Assembly: GCF_001612615.1 (NCBI RefSeq)
Contig: NZ_BDAU01000004.1
Coordinates: forward strand, 124,001-188,000
Direction: 5' to 3'
Source of the DNA: Nocardia amikacinitolerans NBRC 108937
Lineage (GTDB): Bacteria; Actinomycetota; Actinomycetes; Mycobacteriales; Mycobacteriaceae
Length of the DNA: 64,000 nt
Shown piece after piece: positions 26,500-35,247 of the stretch. Both the position numbers and the translations under genes were made by a program. The notes under the pieces are model-generated. The model worked only from the letters and a program-made list of their open reading frames with translations. It did no database searches and was not told the DNA's origin. The first letter of the stretch is position 1. The number at the start of each line of letters is the position of its first letter.

Positions 26500-26632
26500 G
26501 TGAAGGGGATGTCGGTAGCCCGGGAGCGACTGATGAGCCGGGTGCCGAACGTTCGAGTTGTTGCAGCACTTGTTCGATATCCACGCCGAGTAGACGGCCC
26601 TCGTGTTCGATGATTCGCCCGGTCACCGGATC
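26500..26632 (-). pseudogene. 3' remnant of a second amidohydrolase gene
   Basis: The minus strand reads VTGRIIEHEGRLLGVDIEQV then LQQLERSAPG, nearly the same as VDGRIVKRDGRLLGVDVESV and LQHLERSAAG at the end of the intact amidohydrolase (20107-21471). After a one-base frame change it continues LISRSRATDIPFTGCR, matching LVSRSRAGDILFTGCR. The rest of the gene is gone, replaced by the LuxR gene 3' end. Confidence 0.75.
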
Positions 26633-26636
26633 AGCA

Positions 26637-27965
26637 TCACCGCGAGCCCGGCAGCGGGCGTTGGGAGGGCGTGTCAACTGCAGTTGCGGCGCCAGTGGCG
26701 GCGCGCAGGCCGATCGCTGCTGCTTCTCCGCGAGAGGTGACTTCGAGCTTTTTGAGGATGCCTGCGACGTGGAATTTGACGGTGCTCTCGGCGATACCGA
26801 GGTCGACGGCGATCGCCTTGTTCCGCTTGCCGGCACAGATCGACGCCAGTACCTCCCGTTCTCTCCTGTTGAGTGTCGCGAACCGGTCTTCGTCGGGACG
26901 GGCTGCCAGGGGTTCGAGTGGAAGTTCGATAGTTACCCGGCTCCCCCAGTGCGGCACGGTCTCGATGCAAAGGTCACCTCCAAGCGTCTGGACACGGCCC
27001 TGGAGTTGGCTCCGCAGGATCGACACGTCGAGCTCGCCGGACTCCTGATCACGCACATCGATTGTGAGTTTCGCGCTGTCGAATGCCCAAGCGATGCGCA
27101 GACGCGCAAGGGTGGATTGCGCCGTGAAGGACAGGACGGTGGCGCGTGTCATCGCGCGCGCCGCGTATGCGACTTCGCCCGGCAAACTCTTGCCGTCAAC
27201 GGGCGGAGGGACGAAGTCGACATGCGCATGGTGATGGCGGAGAAGTTGCCGCAATTCTTTGCGTAACCGTGCGAAGGCGGTGCGCGGGGCTTCCTCGGAC
27301 AATTCGCGGTCGGAGTTCTGTGCCGACCGCAGCGCCATCAGGGCGTCCGAGGCGGAGTCGGCGGCGGCGGCACGGGCGGTGCTGTCGTCGAGGCCCGCGG
27401 AGCGAAGGGTGCGCAGGATGCTTACCAGTGCCGCCTCGTGTGATGCCGCCAGTTCCGCGATCGTCCGCGCTCTTTCACTCGAAGCAGCCCGGGATTCTGC
27501 CAGATAGTCCGGGCTTGCTTGAGCGACTTGTTGCCTGATGGACGTGGCGACGATGCCGAATATCGCGGCCAGGGCGCCAGACTGAGCTACTTGCTGACCC
27601 TGCGTCCGGAGAATGAGAACCAGCAGCGTGCCGGGAATGTCGTGGAGCGTCCACACCCAACGTTGGGCACCGCCGATCGAAGCTGTGGCACTCAGCGATG
27701 CTCCGGGCTCGACCCTGGATTTGAGGTTCTCGAGTTCGTTGATAGTGATCTTGTCGACTATGGAAGCGGGCCCGGCGACTTTGCGGGGACGGCCGGTGCA
27801 TTCATGTGTGAAGATCACCAGAGCTGTGTGTGGCCACCGGGGGCTGAGAAAGCGAGACAGTCGACGCGCGATCTCGTAGAGCGGTCCCGCGATGACATCA
27901 CGAAGGGCACCCAGTTCCGCAGCTCTCTCATCGGCGGACGCGTCGGTCATCTCGGACATCCGCAT
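26637..27965 (-). CDS. LuxR-family regulator with an N-terminal sensor region
   Basis: This 442-aa protein ends in a LuxR/NarL helix-turn-helix (about residues 365-425: [20 protein letters not shown] ... [17 protein letters not shown]). The first part looks GAF-like, followed by a long helical segment. Residues about 335-350 ([20 protein letters not shown]) resemble the last motif of a histidine-kinase-type ATPase domain, but the N- and G1-boxes are not obvious, so the ATPase domain may be degenerate. It is divergent from the mycothiol-dependent dehydrogenase gene and is a candidate regulator of it or of the neighbouring monooxygenase. Confidence 0.82.
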   Translation of the reverse strand: MRMSEMTDASADERAAELGALRDVIAGPLYEIARRLSRFLSPRWPHTALVIFTHECTGRPRKVAGPASIVDKITINELENLKSRVEPGASLSATASIGGAQRWVWTLHDIPGTLLVLILRTQGQQVAQSGALAAIFGIVATSIRQQVAQASPDYLAESRAASSERARTIAELAASHEAALVSILRTLRSAGLDDSTARAAAADSASDALMALRSAQNSDRELSEEAPRTAFARLRKELRQLLRHHHAHVDFVPPPVDGKSLPGEVAYAARAMTRATVLSFTAQSTLARLRIAWAFDSAKLTIDVRDQESGELDVSILRSQLQGRVQTLGGDLCIETVPHWGSRVTIELPLEPLAARPDEDRFATLNRREREVLASICAGKRNKAIAVDLGIAESTVKFHVAGILKKLEVTSRGEAAAIGLRAATGAATAVDTPSQRPLPGSR

Positions 27966-28145
27966 CAGTTTACGCAGGTGAGCAACTCGTCGGACGCCAA
28001 CCCCAGGACATTCTGCCTGCCATTGCGGAGAGGTTTTTCTAGCCTTTCGACTAGGTCACCGGAGTCATCGGATCGAGCTAGCGTCCTGGGAGACATGCCG
28101 AAAAGTGCATGCCACTTCAGCTCGAGACGAAGGAATCGAAGCAAC

Positions 28146-29231
28146 ATGCCACAGCAGGTACGCGGTGTGGTCGCCCGCTCGAAAGGGGCTCCCGTCGAAC
28201 TCACCGACATCGTTATCCCCGATCCGGGTCCAGGCGAGGTCGTCGTCGCGGTGGCTGCGTGCGGGGTCTGTCACACCGACCTGACCTATCGCGCGGGCGG
28301 CATCAACGACCAGTTCCCCTTCCTGCTCGGTCACGAAGCCGCAGGCGTCGTCGAGAGTGTCGGTGAGGATGTCGACTCGGTGGAGGTCGGCGACTTCGTC
28401 ATCTTGAACTGGCGCGCTGTGTGCGGCCAGTGCCGGGCCTGTAAACGTGGCCGACCGCAGTACTGCTTCAGCACGTTCAACGCCAGCCAGAAGATGACCC
28501 TGCTGGACGGCACCGAATTGACTCCCGCGCTGGGAATCGGCGCATTCGCCGAGAAGACACTGGTGCACGCGGGTCAATGCACAACGGTCGATCCCGCCTC
28601 GGACCCCGCCGTTGTCGGGCTGCTGGGGTGCGGCGTCATGGCCGGTCTGGGCGCCGCGGTGAACACCGGTGCTGTCGGACGAGGGGACTCGGTGGCCGTG
28701 ATCGGTTGCGGTGGCGTCGGTGACGCCGCGATCATGGGCGCGCGGCTGGCGGGCGCGTCGAAGATCATCGCGGTGGACCGGGACGAGAAGAAGCTGGCCT
28801 GGGCGACCGACCTCGGGGCGACCCACACGGTCAACGCCACCGACACCGATGTCGTCACCGCGGTGCAGGACCTCACCGGCGGATTCGGCGCCGACGTCGT
28901 CATCGACGCTGTCGGGCGTCCCGAGACCTGGAAGCAGGCGTTCTACGCCCGCGATCTGGCGGGCACCGTAGTGCTGGTCGGCGTGCCCACGCCGGAAATG
29001 CGGTTGGAGATGCCGCTGCTGGACTTCTTCTCCCACGGCGGGGCTTTGAAATCGTCCTGGTACGGCGACTGTCTGCCTGACCGCGACTTCCCGGTCTTGG
29101 TGGACCTTTATCGTCAAGGGCGTCTGCCGCTGGAGAAATTCGTCACCGAGCGCATCAAGATCGACGAGGTCGAGGACGCCTTCCACACCATGCACGAGGG
29201 CAACGTGCTGCGCTCGGTGGTTGTGCTGTGA
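28146..29231 (+). CDS. mscR: S-(hydroxymethyl)mycothiol dehydrogenase (formaldehyde detoxification)
   Basis: This 361-aa zinc alcohol dehydrogenase has catalytic-zinc ligands in GVCHTD and GHEAAG, structural-zinc cysteines in [15 protein letters not shown], and the Rossmann motif GCGGVGDAA. Length and sequence fit the mycothiol-dependent formaldehyde dehydrogenase/S-nitrosomycothiol reductase of actinobacteria. The MBL-fold gene that follows is the usual partner (as Rv2259-Rv2260 in M. tuberculosis). In this setting it may remove formaldehyde released by O- or N-demethylation, for instance by the nearby P450 (inference). Confidence 0.88.
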   Translation: MPQQVRGVVARSKGAPVELTDIVIPDPGPGEVVVAVAACGVCHTDLTYRAGGINDQFPFLLGHEAAGVVESVGEDVDSVEVGDFVILNWRAVCGQCRACKRGRPQYCFSTFNASQKMTLLDGTELTPALGIGAFAEKTLVHAGQCTTVDPASDPAVVGLLGCGVMAGLGAAVNTGAVGRGDSVAVIGCGGVGDAAIMGARLAGASKIIAVDRDEKKLAWATDLGATHTVNATDTDVVTAVQDLTGGFGADVVIDAVGRPETWKQAFYARDLAGTVVLVGVPTPEMRLEMPLLDFFSHGGALKSSWYGDCLPDRDFPVLVDLYRQGRLPLEKFVTERIKIDEVEDAFHTMHEGNVLRSVVVL

Positions 29232-29860
29232 GTGGCGAACTGCGCATCGACCAGGTCGTCACCTCGGGGGTTTTCGAACTCGACGACGGCGTCTGGGAGG
29301 TCGACAACAACGTCTGGGTCGTTGGCGACGACGACGAGGTCCTCATCATCGACGCCGCCCACGACTCCAAACCCATCATCGAGGCCGTCGCCGGTCGCAA
29401 TGTCGTGGCGGTGGTCTGCACCCACGGGCACAACGACCACGTCACCTTCGCGCCCGAACTCGGCAGAACGCTCTACACACCCGTTGTCCTGCACCCCGGG
29501 GATCGTGAGCTATGGGAAATGACACATCCAGAGGAGTCGTACTGGCATGCTGCGGATGGCATGCGCATCGCACTGGCCGGAACGGTCCTCGACGTCATCC
29601 ACACCCCAGGCCACTCGCCGGGCTCGATCTGCCTGTACTTGCCGGAGGCAAAGGCCTTGTTTTCTGGGGACACCCTGTTCTCCGGTGGCCCTGGCGCGAC
29701 CGGGCGGTCGTTCTCCGATTTCCCGACCATCATCGGCTCCATCCGCGACCGGTTGTTCGCGCTCCCGGAGGACACCCGGGTCTACACCGGGCACGGTGAG
29801 GGCACCACCATCGCCACCGAAGCACCGCACTTGTCCGAGTGGATCGAGCGAGGCTTCTGA
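29228..29860 (+). CDS. MBL-fold metallo-hydrolase, partner of the mycothiol-dependent dehydrogenase
   Basis: This 210-aa metallo-beta-lactamase-fold protein has the HxHxDH motif in CTHGHNDHV, a later His in HTPGHSPGS, Asp in LFSGDTLF and His in TGHGEGT. It is of the glyoxalase II class and likely hydrolyses a mycothiol thioester such as S-formylmycothiol (inference from gene pairing). Its GTG start overlaps the dehydrogenase stop. Confidence 0.86.
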   Translation: MSGELRIDQVVTSGVFELDDGVWEVDNNVWVVGDDDEVLIIDAAHDSKPIIEAVAGRNVVAVVCTHGHNDHVTFAPELGRTLYTPVVLHPGDRELWEMTHPEESYWHAADGMRIALAGTVLDVIHTPGHSPGSICLYLPEAKALFSGDTLFSGGPGATGRSFSDFPTIIGSIRDRLFALPEDTRVYTGHGEGTTIATEAPHLSEWIERGF

Positions 29861-29861
29861 G

Positions 29862-30065
29862 ATGCGCAACGCGCCCGAGCCCGACATCGACGAGTCAGCG
29901 TCAAGGTTCATGCGCGGACGATCAGCTCGGTCTGCGCGCCGACGCCACCCGCCGTGAACTGCTCGCGGCGCTGGATGGCATCGCCGACGTGCACAGCGTC
30001 ACCGCCGCTATCGAGAACGGGACGGTCGTAGCGACCGTGCAACTGGCTGAGGCAGCGATCGCTAC
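29862..30065 (+). pseudogene. possible frameshifted gene remnant after the MBL gene
   Basis: ATG 29862 starts MRNAPEPDIDESASRFMRG, then a frame change leads to DDQLGLRADATRRELLAALD, GIADVHSVTAAIENGTVVAT and VQLAEA. The two halves look like one decayed coding sequence, but I do not recognise the family. The following stretch to 30210 shows nothing more. Confidence 0.3.
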
Positions 30066-30210
30066 CACCGAATGCGGGACAGAGCCGAAAAGGAGACAGA
30101 GCCGGAGATCAGACACTGCCGCGAGTCAACCGAAATCGGGGCAGTCCCGTTCGCAAGAATCGGTAGACCAGGTGGGCGAATGCCGCATTCGATACCACGT
30201 CTGCGAGTGT

Positions 30211-31320
30211 TCACTTGGTCAGTCCGAGTAGTGCGGCGGTGAGCCCGTAGTCGGGTCCGAAGTCCTGCATGTTTCCGGTACGGCAACCGTCGGCCTTCAT
30301 CTGGATGCGTTCGCAGAACAGGCTGACAACCTCACCATTCAGGGCGGTGGGGATCATGAAATGGGCGCGGACGTAGCGCTTATCGCGGTCAATGACATTG
30401 TTGATGTTCTGAAACACCAGCGGTGTCAGGTCGGCGACTTCGGTGAGGCCGTAGGCGTTGTCGCGCAGTTGCTGGGTCACGTTGGTCAGGCCGGTCAGGG
30501 AGCCCGACAGCTGATCCTGGTATTGCGTGAGCGTGGTGCTCGTGTTCTGCAGGAAGGCGAGCAGCTGATCGAGCGTGGCCTGCAGACCGGGCGACTGATC
30601 GGCGAGCAGGCCGGTCACCAGGGTCATCCGGTTGCTGAAGTCGCGCACCGACTGGTCGTTCTCGGCCAGCATGGCGGTGAGGTCGTTCAGCTTGATGATG
30701 ATGCTGGAGACCGCGTCCTTGTTGTCCACGCCGACCTTCAGCGCGCTGGACAGCGCGTTGAGGGTGTCGCGGATCTTCTCGCCGTTGCCGTTGAGCATCG
30801 GGTAGAGCATCCGTCCCGACAGCGGGCCGACGCCCTCCTGGCCCGGCTCCGGCTTCAGCGCGGCGGCGAACTGGTCGATGGTCTTGATCATCGTGTCCAG
30901 TTCGACCGGCGTCCTGGTGCGGGCCTTGGGCAGGTGCGCGCCGTCGGACAAGGTCGCGCCGCTGGTGTAGACCGGCGTCAGCTCGATGTGCCGGTCGGTC
31001 ACGATGGACGGCGAGACGATCGCGGCGATCGCGTCCTTCGGGATCTTCACGTCCTTGTCGATGGACATGTGCACCTCGATGAGGGTCCCCTTGGGCACGA
31101 TCTTGTCGACCTTGCCGACGTCGAGCCCGAGCACCGTGATCGGATTGCCCTCGTAGATGCCCGCGATGTTGTCGAAATCGGCGGTGATGTGCGTCGTATG
31201 GTCCAACGCATCGGAAGCCGAATCCGACAGCAGCGCGCAGCTGCCCGCCGTGACCGCCGCCGCGGTGATGGCGAGTGCCTTGATTGCGCCGACCTTGCTC
31301 CCTGAACCAGGCCTCAGCAC
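30211..31320 (-). CDS. orphan Mce-family lipoprotein
   Basis: This 369-aa MCE protein starts with a signal peptide (IKALAITAAAVTAGSC) whose Cys is a plausible lipidation site. The MCE domain follows (ITVLGLDVGKVDKIVPKG; IVSPSIVTDRHIELTP), then a long helical region and a Cys pair near the C-terminus. It resembles single subunits of an mce operon but stands alone, far from the operon at 1096-9740. It could swap into that complex or into an Mce complex encoded elsewhere (inference). GTG 31320 is the likely start. Confidence 0.85.
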   Translation of the reverse strand: MLRPGSGSKVGAIKALAITAAAVTAGSCALLSDSASDALDHTTHITADFDNIAGIYEGNPITVLGLDVGKVDKIVPKGTLIEVHMSIDKDVKIPKDAIAAIVSPSIVTDRHIELTPVYTSGATLSDGAHLPKARTRTPVELDTMIKTIDQFAAALKPEPGQEGVGPLSGRMLYPMLNGNGEKIRDTLNALSSALKVGVDNKDAVSSIIIKLNDLTAMLAENDQSVRDFSNRMTLVTGLLADQSPGLQATLDQLLAFLQNTSTTLTQYQDQLSGSLTGLTNVTQQLRDNAYGLTEVADLTPLVFQNINNVIDRDKRYVRAHFMIPTALNGEVVSLFCERIQMKADGCRTGNMQDFGPDYGLTAALLGLTK

Positions 31321-31827
31321 GGGTGGCCCTGGAGGTTTCGGTTGATGCGGTTATACCAGGTCCGATCCACGGAAAGCGGCCCGAGTCCATGAGTGGTATA
31401 TCGACCCGTCGACCGACCGTGCACGCTGGCGAGGGGGTCGTGGTGGCGGCTCATCAGCCACTCCCTTCATTCGAATGAAGAAATCGTCAGGCATGACAGA
31501 TAGTTCAGTCAATAACAGATCGATAACTATTGAGGAATGCGTCACAAGTGATAGACGGATCCGCATACCCCGCGTGCGGTCCGCAAGGCGGTTGCCGCCG
31601 GCCGGGCGCCGTTCGCTGGCCTCGGGTATCGGGGAGTGTGGGCGCGGTTGTGTCGAGCTACCCGGCGGTGGGCTCGTGCGCCCGGGGTCCTCGGCGTTGT
31701 CGCGGGGGTTGCGCAGGATAGGGCCACCGCAGCCACCTCGTAGTCAGTTGTGAGGAAACGCTCAGCAAGGCTTGACTGATGACTTCTTCGTAAGTGACGA
31801 TATAGTCAGTATCTGAAGGAGTAGTAG
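31321..31827. other. 507-bp intergenic region between the Mce lipoprotein and P450 genes
   Basis: It is the divergent control region. It contains a perfect 16-bp palindrome at 31465-31480 and an AT-richer stretch to 31560. TTGACT (about 31772) lies upstream of TATAGT with a spacer too long for a standard promoter. Short open frames here (31475-31753 plus, 31542-31736 minus) have no ribosome-binding site or recognisable content. Confidence 0.5.
31465..31480. promoter_or_regulatory. 16-bp perfect palindrome, possible operator
   Basis: CTTCATTCGAATGAAG is self-complementary over its whole length and lies in the divergent region between the orphan Mce lipoprotein gene and the P450 operon. No regulator gene is adjacent; which side it controls is open. 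Confidence 0.45.
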
Positions 31828-32088
31828 ATGGCCGACCCGCACGATCACCATGCTGAGGTGTACGACCTCAGCTGGTCGGGATTCGCTGAACCCGATCTTG
31901 TCGGTGCCGGCACATCCGCCACCGCCTTCGGTCTCGCGACGCTCCTGGTTCGAGGGCCCCGCTTTTTCGATGGCCGACCCGAAGAATCGGACCTCGGTCT
32001 CAGGCCGTTCGCACACACCGTGCGTGTTCGGATTCCCGTTCCCGTCTCGGGTTGCCGCCCCAATCTCTCCAGGAGTTCCGATGCGTAA
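31828..32088 (+). CDS. small hypothetical protein or leader upstream of the P450
   Basis: An 86-aa frame has a strong AAGGAG site 7-8 nt before ATG 31828 and begins MADPHDHHAEVYDLSWSGFA. Its stop overlaps the P450 start codon by 8 nt, an arrangement suited to translational coupling. The C-terminal half is low-complexity in look, and no family is recognised. It may be a decayed gene whose ribosome-binding site survives. Confidence 0.4.
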   Translation: MADPHDHHAEVYDLSWSGFAEPDLVGAGTSATAFGLATLLVRGPRFFDGRPEESDLGLRPFAHTVRVRIPVPVSGCRPNLSRSSDA

Positions 32089-33265
32089 ACACGCTGATGT
32101 ACCGACCTATGAACCAGACCTGTACTCGCCCCAGGCGGTGCGCGACACCTATCCGCACTATGCGCGGCTGCGGGAGCTCGGCCCGGTGGTATGGCTCGCC
32201 CGCCAGAAGGCGTATGCGCTGCCGCGGTATGCCGAATGCAAGCAGGTGCTGCTCGACGATGCGACGTTCGTCTCCGGCGCCGGCGTCGGCCTGAACCCGC
32301 TCACCAACCGGCTCTCGCGCGGCACCACCTTGAACAGCGATGGTGACGACCACGCCCGCCGTCGCGCGCTGCTGTCCCCACACCTGAGTCCGCGGGCGTT
32401 GCGCAAGATGCGTGAGTCTATCGACAAGCAGGCGGACGCAGTCGTCGTGGCCGCAACCGCTGAGGGCCGCATCGATGGCGTCGAACTGGCCACCGCGCTC
32501 CCGATGTCGGTCGTGCCCGACCTGATCGGATGGCCGCACGAAGGCCGTGAAAACCTCCTGCGCTGGGCAGGGGCAACCTTCGATGCGCTCGGACCCATCA
32601 ACCGGCAAACACTACGATCCACGCCCTCGGGCATCGAGATGATGCAATTCGCCCGGCGGATCGCCCGCGATCGCGCCATCCTGCCCGGCGGCGCGGGTCA
32701 AGACGTGCTACGGGCCGCCGAGGAGGGCACGATCCCGCGTTCCGACTGCCCGGCCATGCTGATCGACTACTTGGCGCCGTCACTGGACACCACGATCAGC
32801 GCGATCGCCAGCGCATTGCACCTGCTGGCCACCCATCCCGAGCAATGGCGGCTGCTGAAATCGGACCCGTCCCTGATCCCGAACACGGTGAACGAGGTCG
32901 TCCGATACGAATCGCCGATCCGAGCGTTCTCGCGCAAAGCCGTTCGCGATGTCGAGATTGCCGGAACACCGATCGAGAAAGGGGCGAGGGTCGTGGTCAT
33001 CTACGGTTCGGCCAATCGTGACCCACTCGAATGGGAGTCCCCGGATACCTTCGATATTCGCCGCGACGCCGCCCGCCAACTCGGCTTCGGCCACGGCACC
33101 CATGGCTGCGCCGGCCAAGGCCTCGCCCGCTTGGAGACCCAAGCGATTCTGCGTGCGCTGGTCGACCGTGTCGACCGCATCGAGGTGGCCGGCGAGCCCG
33201 AATGGGCGATGAACAACATCATCCACCGCTACGCGCGGTTGCCCCTACACCTTGTTCCAGCCTGA
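32081..33265 (+). CDS. cytochrome P450
   Basis: This 394-aa bacterial class I P450 has the ExxR pair in NEVVRYESP, the heme-binding FGHGTHGCAGQGLA with the thiolate Cys, and an I-helix APSLDTT. AGGAG at 32071 precedes the ATG. The sequence resembles the CYP199A-like aromatic-acid demethylases in its N-terminal part (LGPVVWLARQ), but the substrate cannot be fixed. Its redox partners are encoded next to it, so the operon is a complete three-component system. Confidence 0.9.
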   Translation: MRKHADVPTYEPDLYSPQAVRDTYPHYARLRELGPVVWLARQKAYALPRYAECKQVLLDDATFVSGAGVGLNPLTNRLSRGTTLNSDGDDHARRRALLSPHLSPRALRKMRESIDKQADAVVVAATAEGRIDGVELATALPMSVVPDLIGWPHEGRENLLRWAGATFDALGPINRQTLRSTPSGIEMMQFARRIARDRAILPGGAGQDVLRAAEEGTIPRSDCPAMLIDYLAPSLDTTISAIASALHLLATHPEQWRLLKSDPSLIPNTVNEVVRYESPIRAFSRKAVRDVEIAGTPIEKGARVVVIYGSANRDPLEWESPDTFDIRRDAARQLGFGHGTHGCAGQGLARLETQAILRALVDRVDRIEVAGEPEWAMNNIIHRYARLPLHLVPA

Positions 33266-33278
33266 AAGGACGACTCCG

Positions 33279-33476
33279 ATGAAGATCACCATCGACTACG
33301 ACCGCTGCGAGGGACACGGGCTGTGTGCCGACCAAGCACCGAATGTGTTCAGCCTCGACGACGACGCCGAACTGATCTACCACTTCGACGGTGAGGAAGT
33401 TCCCGGCGACGAGGTCGCCGCCGCCCGTGCGGCCATCGTTTCCTGCCCGGTCGCGGCATTGCGGGAATCGTCGTGA
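33279..33476 (+). CDS. [3Fe-4S]-type ferredoxin, P450 partner
   Basis: This 65-aa ferredoxin has three cysteines: RCEGHGLCADQAP and SCPVAAL. The second cysteine of the usual four is replaced by the Gly-His of CEGHGLC, so it binds a [3Fe-4S] cluster as P450-linked actinobacterial ferredoxins do. It lies between the P450 and its reductase and overlaps the reductase start. Confidence 0.9.
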   Translation: MKITIDYDRCEGHGLCADQAPNVFSLDDDAELIYHFDGEEVPGDEVAAARAAIVSCPVAALRESS

Positions 33477-34603
33477 GTGAGCGTCGCGCCGTGGTCGTCG
33501 GTGAATCCATCGCCGGTGTGACCGCGGCCCGCGAACTGCGGGCGCTCGGTCATCGAGGAGCGATCACCATCATCGGCGCAGACCCATGCGGCTCCTATTC
33601 GCGGCCACCACTGTCCAAGGCAGTGCTGAAGGATTCGACCGCCGACGCCACACTGGGCTATCGGCTCGATGACCTCGACGTCACCAGTGTGTGTTCCCGG
33701 GCGGTGGCCGCCGATTTCGACCGGCGCGCCGTCGTGACCGCTGATGGTCACACGCTCTCCTATGATGCGTTGATCATCGCAAGCGGTGCCGAAGCCCGCC
33801 GCATCGCCGCAGCCGGGCAACGCGGCGAACTTGTGCTACGGACGCTCGATGATGCGCGCACACTGCGCTCGCGCCTCGACACTGCCACCTCGGTGATCGT
33901 GGTCGGCGCGGGTTTTCTCGGGATGGAAGTCGTCAGTGCCTGCGTCGCACGTGGCATTCCCGTCACCGTGGTAGACGTCGATCCGCCCCTGCAGACCATC
34001 CTCGGTTCGTACCTGAGCGCAATGATCAGCGCACGCGCCGAACAACAGGGCGTTCGAATCGTGCAAGCAACAGAATTCGTCACCCTCGTCGGCGATCCGG
34101 TAAGCGGTGTGGCCCTTGTCGACGGTGTCGAACTGACAGCTGATCTAGTGGTCACCTGCGCCGGAGAAATACCGAACACATCTTGGCTGGCGGGCACCGG
34201 GCTGGCCGACCGCAACGGCGTTGGCATCGACGAGGCATGTGCGACCACCGCCCCTGGTGTCTATGCCGCTGGGGACGTCGCCTATCTGCGCGCGGGGAAC
34301 AGGCGTGCGCCGTTCTGGTCGAACGCCGTCGCTCAAGCCAAGGTGGCTGCGGCTTCGGCGCTGGGGCTGCAGCCTGTCGGAGCTGCGAGTGACGACTATT
34401 TCTGGACCGAAATCCTCGGCATCTCGATCAAGGTAGTCGGGGCTCTGCCACTGATCGGCCCGCCGACCCGAGTCGAGGGCAGTCTTGCCGACGGATCTGC
34501 CCTGCTCACCTGGCACCATGGTGCGGGGCGGGCGACTGTCGTCGCCTACGGAATCCGCAAACCCATTGCCCGGCTGCGCGCACTGGCCATTGCGCCGAGC
34601 TGA
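33473..34603 (+). CDS. FAD-dependent ferredoxin reductase, P450 partner
   Basis: This 376-aa pyridine-nucleotide-disulfide-type reductase has an N-terminal FAD motif in the variant form VVVGESIAG (normally GAGLAG), the NAD(P)H motif VIVVGAGFLGMEV, and the second FAD motif TTAPGVYAAGDVA. It passes electrons from NAD(P)H to the ferredoxin. GTG 33473 overlaps the ferredoxin TGA. Confidence 0.89.
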   Translation: MSERRAVVVGESIAGVTAARELRALGHRGAITIIGADPCGSYSRPPLSKAVLKDSTADATLGYRLDDLDVTSVCSRAVAADFDRRAVVTADGHTLSYDALIIASGAEARRIAAAGQRGELVLRTLDDARTLRSRLDTATSVIVVGAGFLGMEVVSACVARGIPVTVVDVDPPLQTILGSYLSAMISARAEQQGVRIVQATEFVTLVGDPVSGVALVDGVELTADLVVTCAGEIPNTSWLAGTGLADRNGVGIDEACATTAPGVYAAGDVAYLRAGNRRAPFWSNAVAQAKVAAASALGLQPVGAASDDYFWTEILGISIKVVGALPLIGPPTRVEGSLADGSALLTWHHGAGRATVVAYGIRKPIARLRALAIAPS

Positions 34604-35000
34604 TTGCAGATCGGGTCCAACGTAGGCCGCTTGCCAGCGTCCTGGAAGGAAGCTTCCAGATCCGACCGAAGGAGCGGCGCGCGGGCCGCGACTCGGGCTC
34701 CTTGCTTGTCGATGACATACGGCCCTCGTCGGGTCTGACGTGCAATGAACGTGCAACTTCACAGCCCATTCCTGCACACCGGTGCTGTCGTTTGCAGCTC
34801 GGATCGGGGAGTGAAATCCCTGGTAGAGGCTACTTCGGTCCAGATCGAAGCGCTAGGAAGAATCTGGGCATCGCTGGTTCGATCCCCGCTGGGACCACTC
34901 AGAGATATCGAGGTCGGTGCACGGAAGTGCCCGGCCTCGTTCCGTATTCGAAGCAGTCTTCGGCGGCCCTCTCGCCGCTCGACCGTGAACCTGCCTCATC

Positions 35001-35016
35001 TGTGACTTGCATCACA
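35001..35016. promoter_or_regulatory. CRP/GlxR-type binding site, SulP-CA copy 1
   Basis: TGTGACTTGCATCACA matches TGTGA-N6-TCACA perfectly, the consensus of CRP and actinobacterial GlxR. It lies 61 bp upstream of a second motif that is repeated at the paralogue with the same spacing. Confidence 0.7.
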
Positions 35017-35061
35017 TTTTGGTAGCAGTTGCTCCCGTGCGCACCATAGGGCTTTCCACGC

Positions 35062-35084
35062 GCTTTGCGAAGTCTTTACTATTA
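35062..35084 (+). promoter_or_regulatory. conserved promoter element, SulP-CA copy 1
   Basis: GCTTTGCGAAGTCTTTAC plus five bases match 20 of 23 positions with 37581-37603. It includes the near-palindrome CTTNGCNAAG and is probably part of the core promoter or a second regulator site. Confidence 0.5.
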
Positions 35085-35216
35085 GGCCGACCTGTGCGCC
35101 AGGGGGTCACCGCTTCACCGAAGTGTCTGGAACGTACGCACCACCGCTGGAACAACAATCGCTCCACCAAGCTTTCGCGCTTTCGATGCCAGTGCATGTT
35201 GCCCCGATGAACCGAA

Positions 35217-35230
35217 TCGGCTGCCGCCGA
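35217..35230 (+). promoter_or_regulatory. leader hairpin before the SulP-CA copy 1 start
   Basis: TCGGC-TGCC-GCCGA forms a 5-bp stem directly before the GAAGGAGA ribosome-binding site. A longer hairpin occupies the same place before copy 2. Confidence 0.4.
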
Positions 35231-35247
35231 GACGGCGAAGGAGAACT

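Larger units (their letters stand above)
34604..35247. other. 644-bp noncoding region at the accessory/core border
   Basis: No convincing gene. Its right part is the control region of the first SulP-carbonic anhydrase gene, with the elements at 35001-35016, 35062-35084 and 35217-35230. The left 400 bp contain a tRNA-3'-end-like string near 34873-34900 that does not fold as a tRNA. It separates the remnant-rich catabolic region from the conserved half. Confidence 0.55.

Noticed and set aside
34873..34905. A tRNA-like 3' end (GGTTCGATCCCCGCTGGGACCA) that could be an attachment site.
   Set aside because: The bases around the TTCGA loop do not form a T-stem, and no matching acceptor strand, D-arm or anticodon arm is found upstream; taken as chance similarity.
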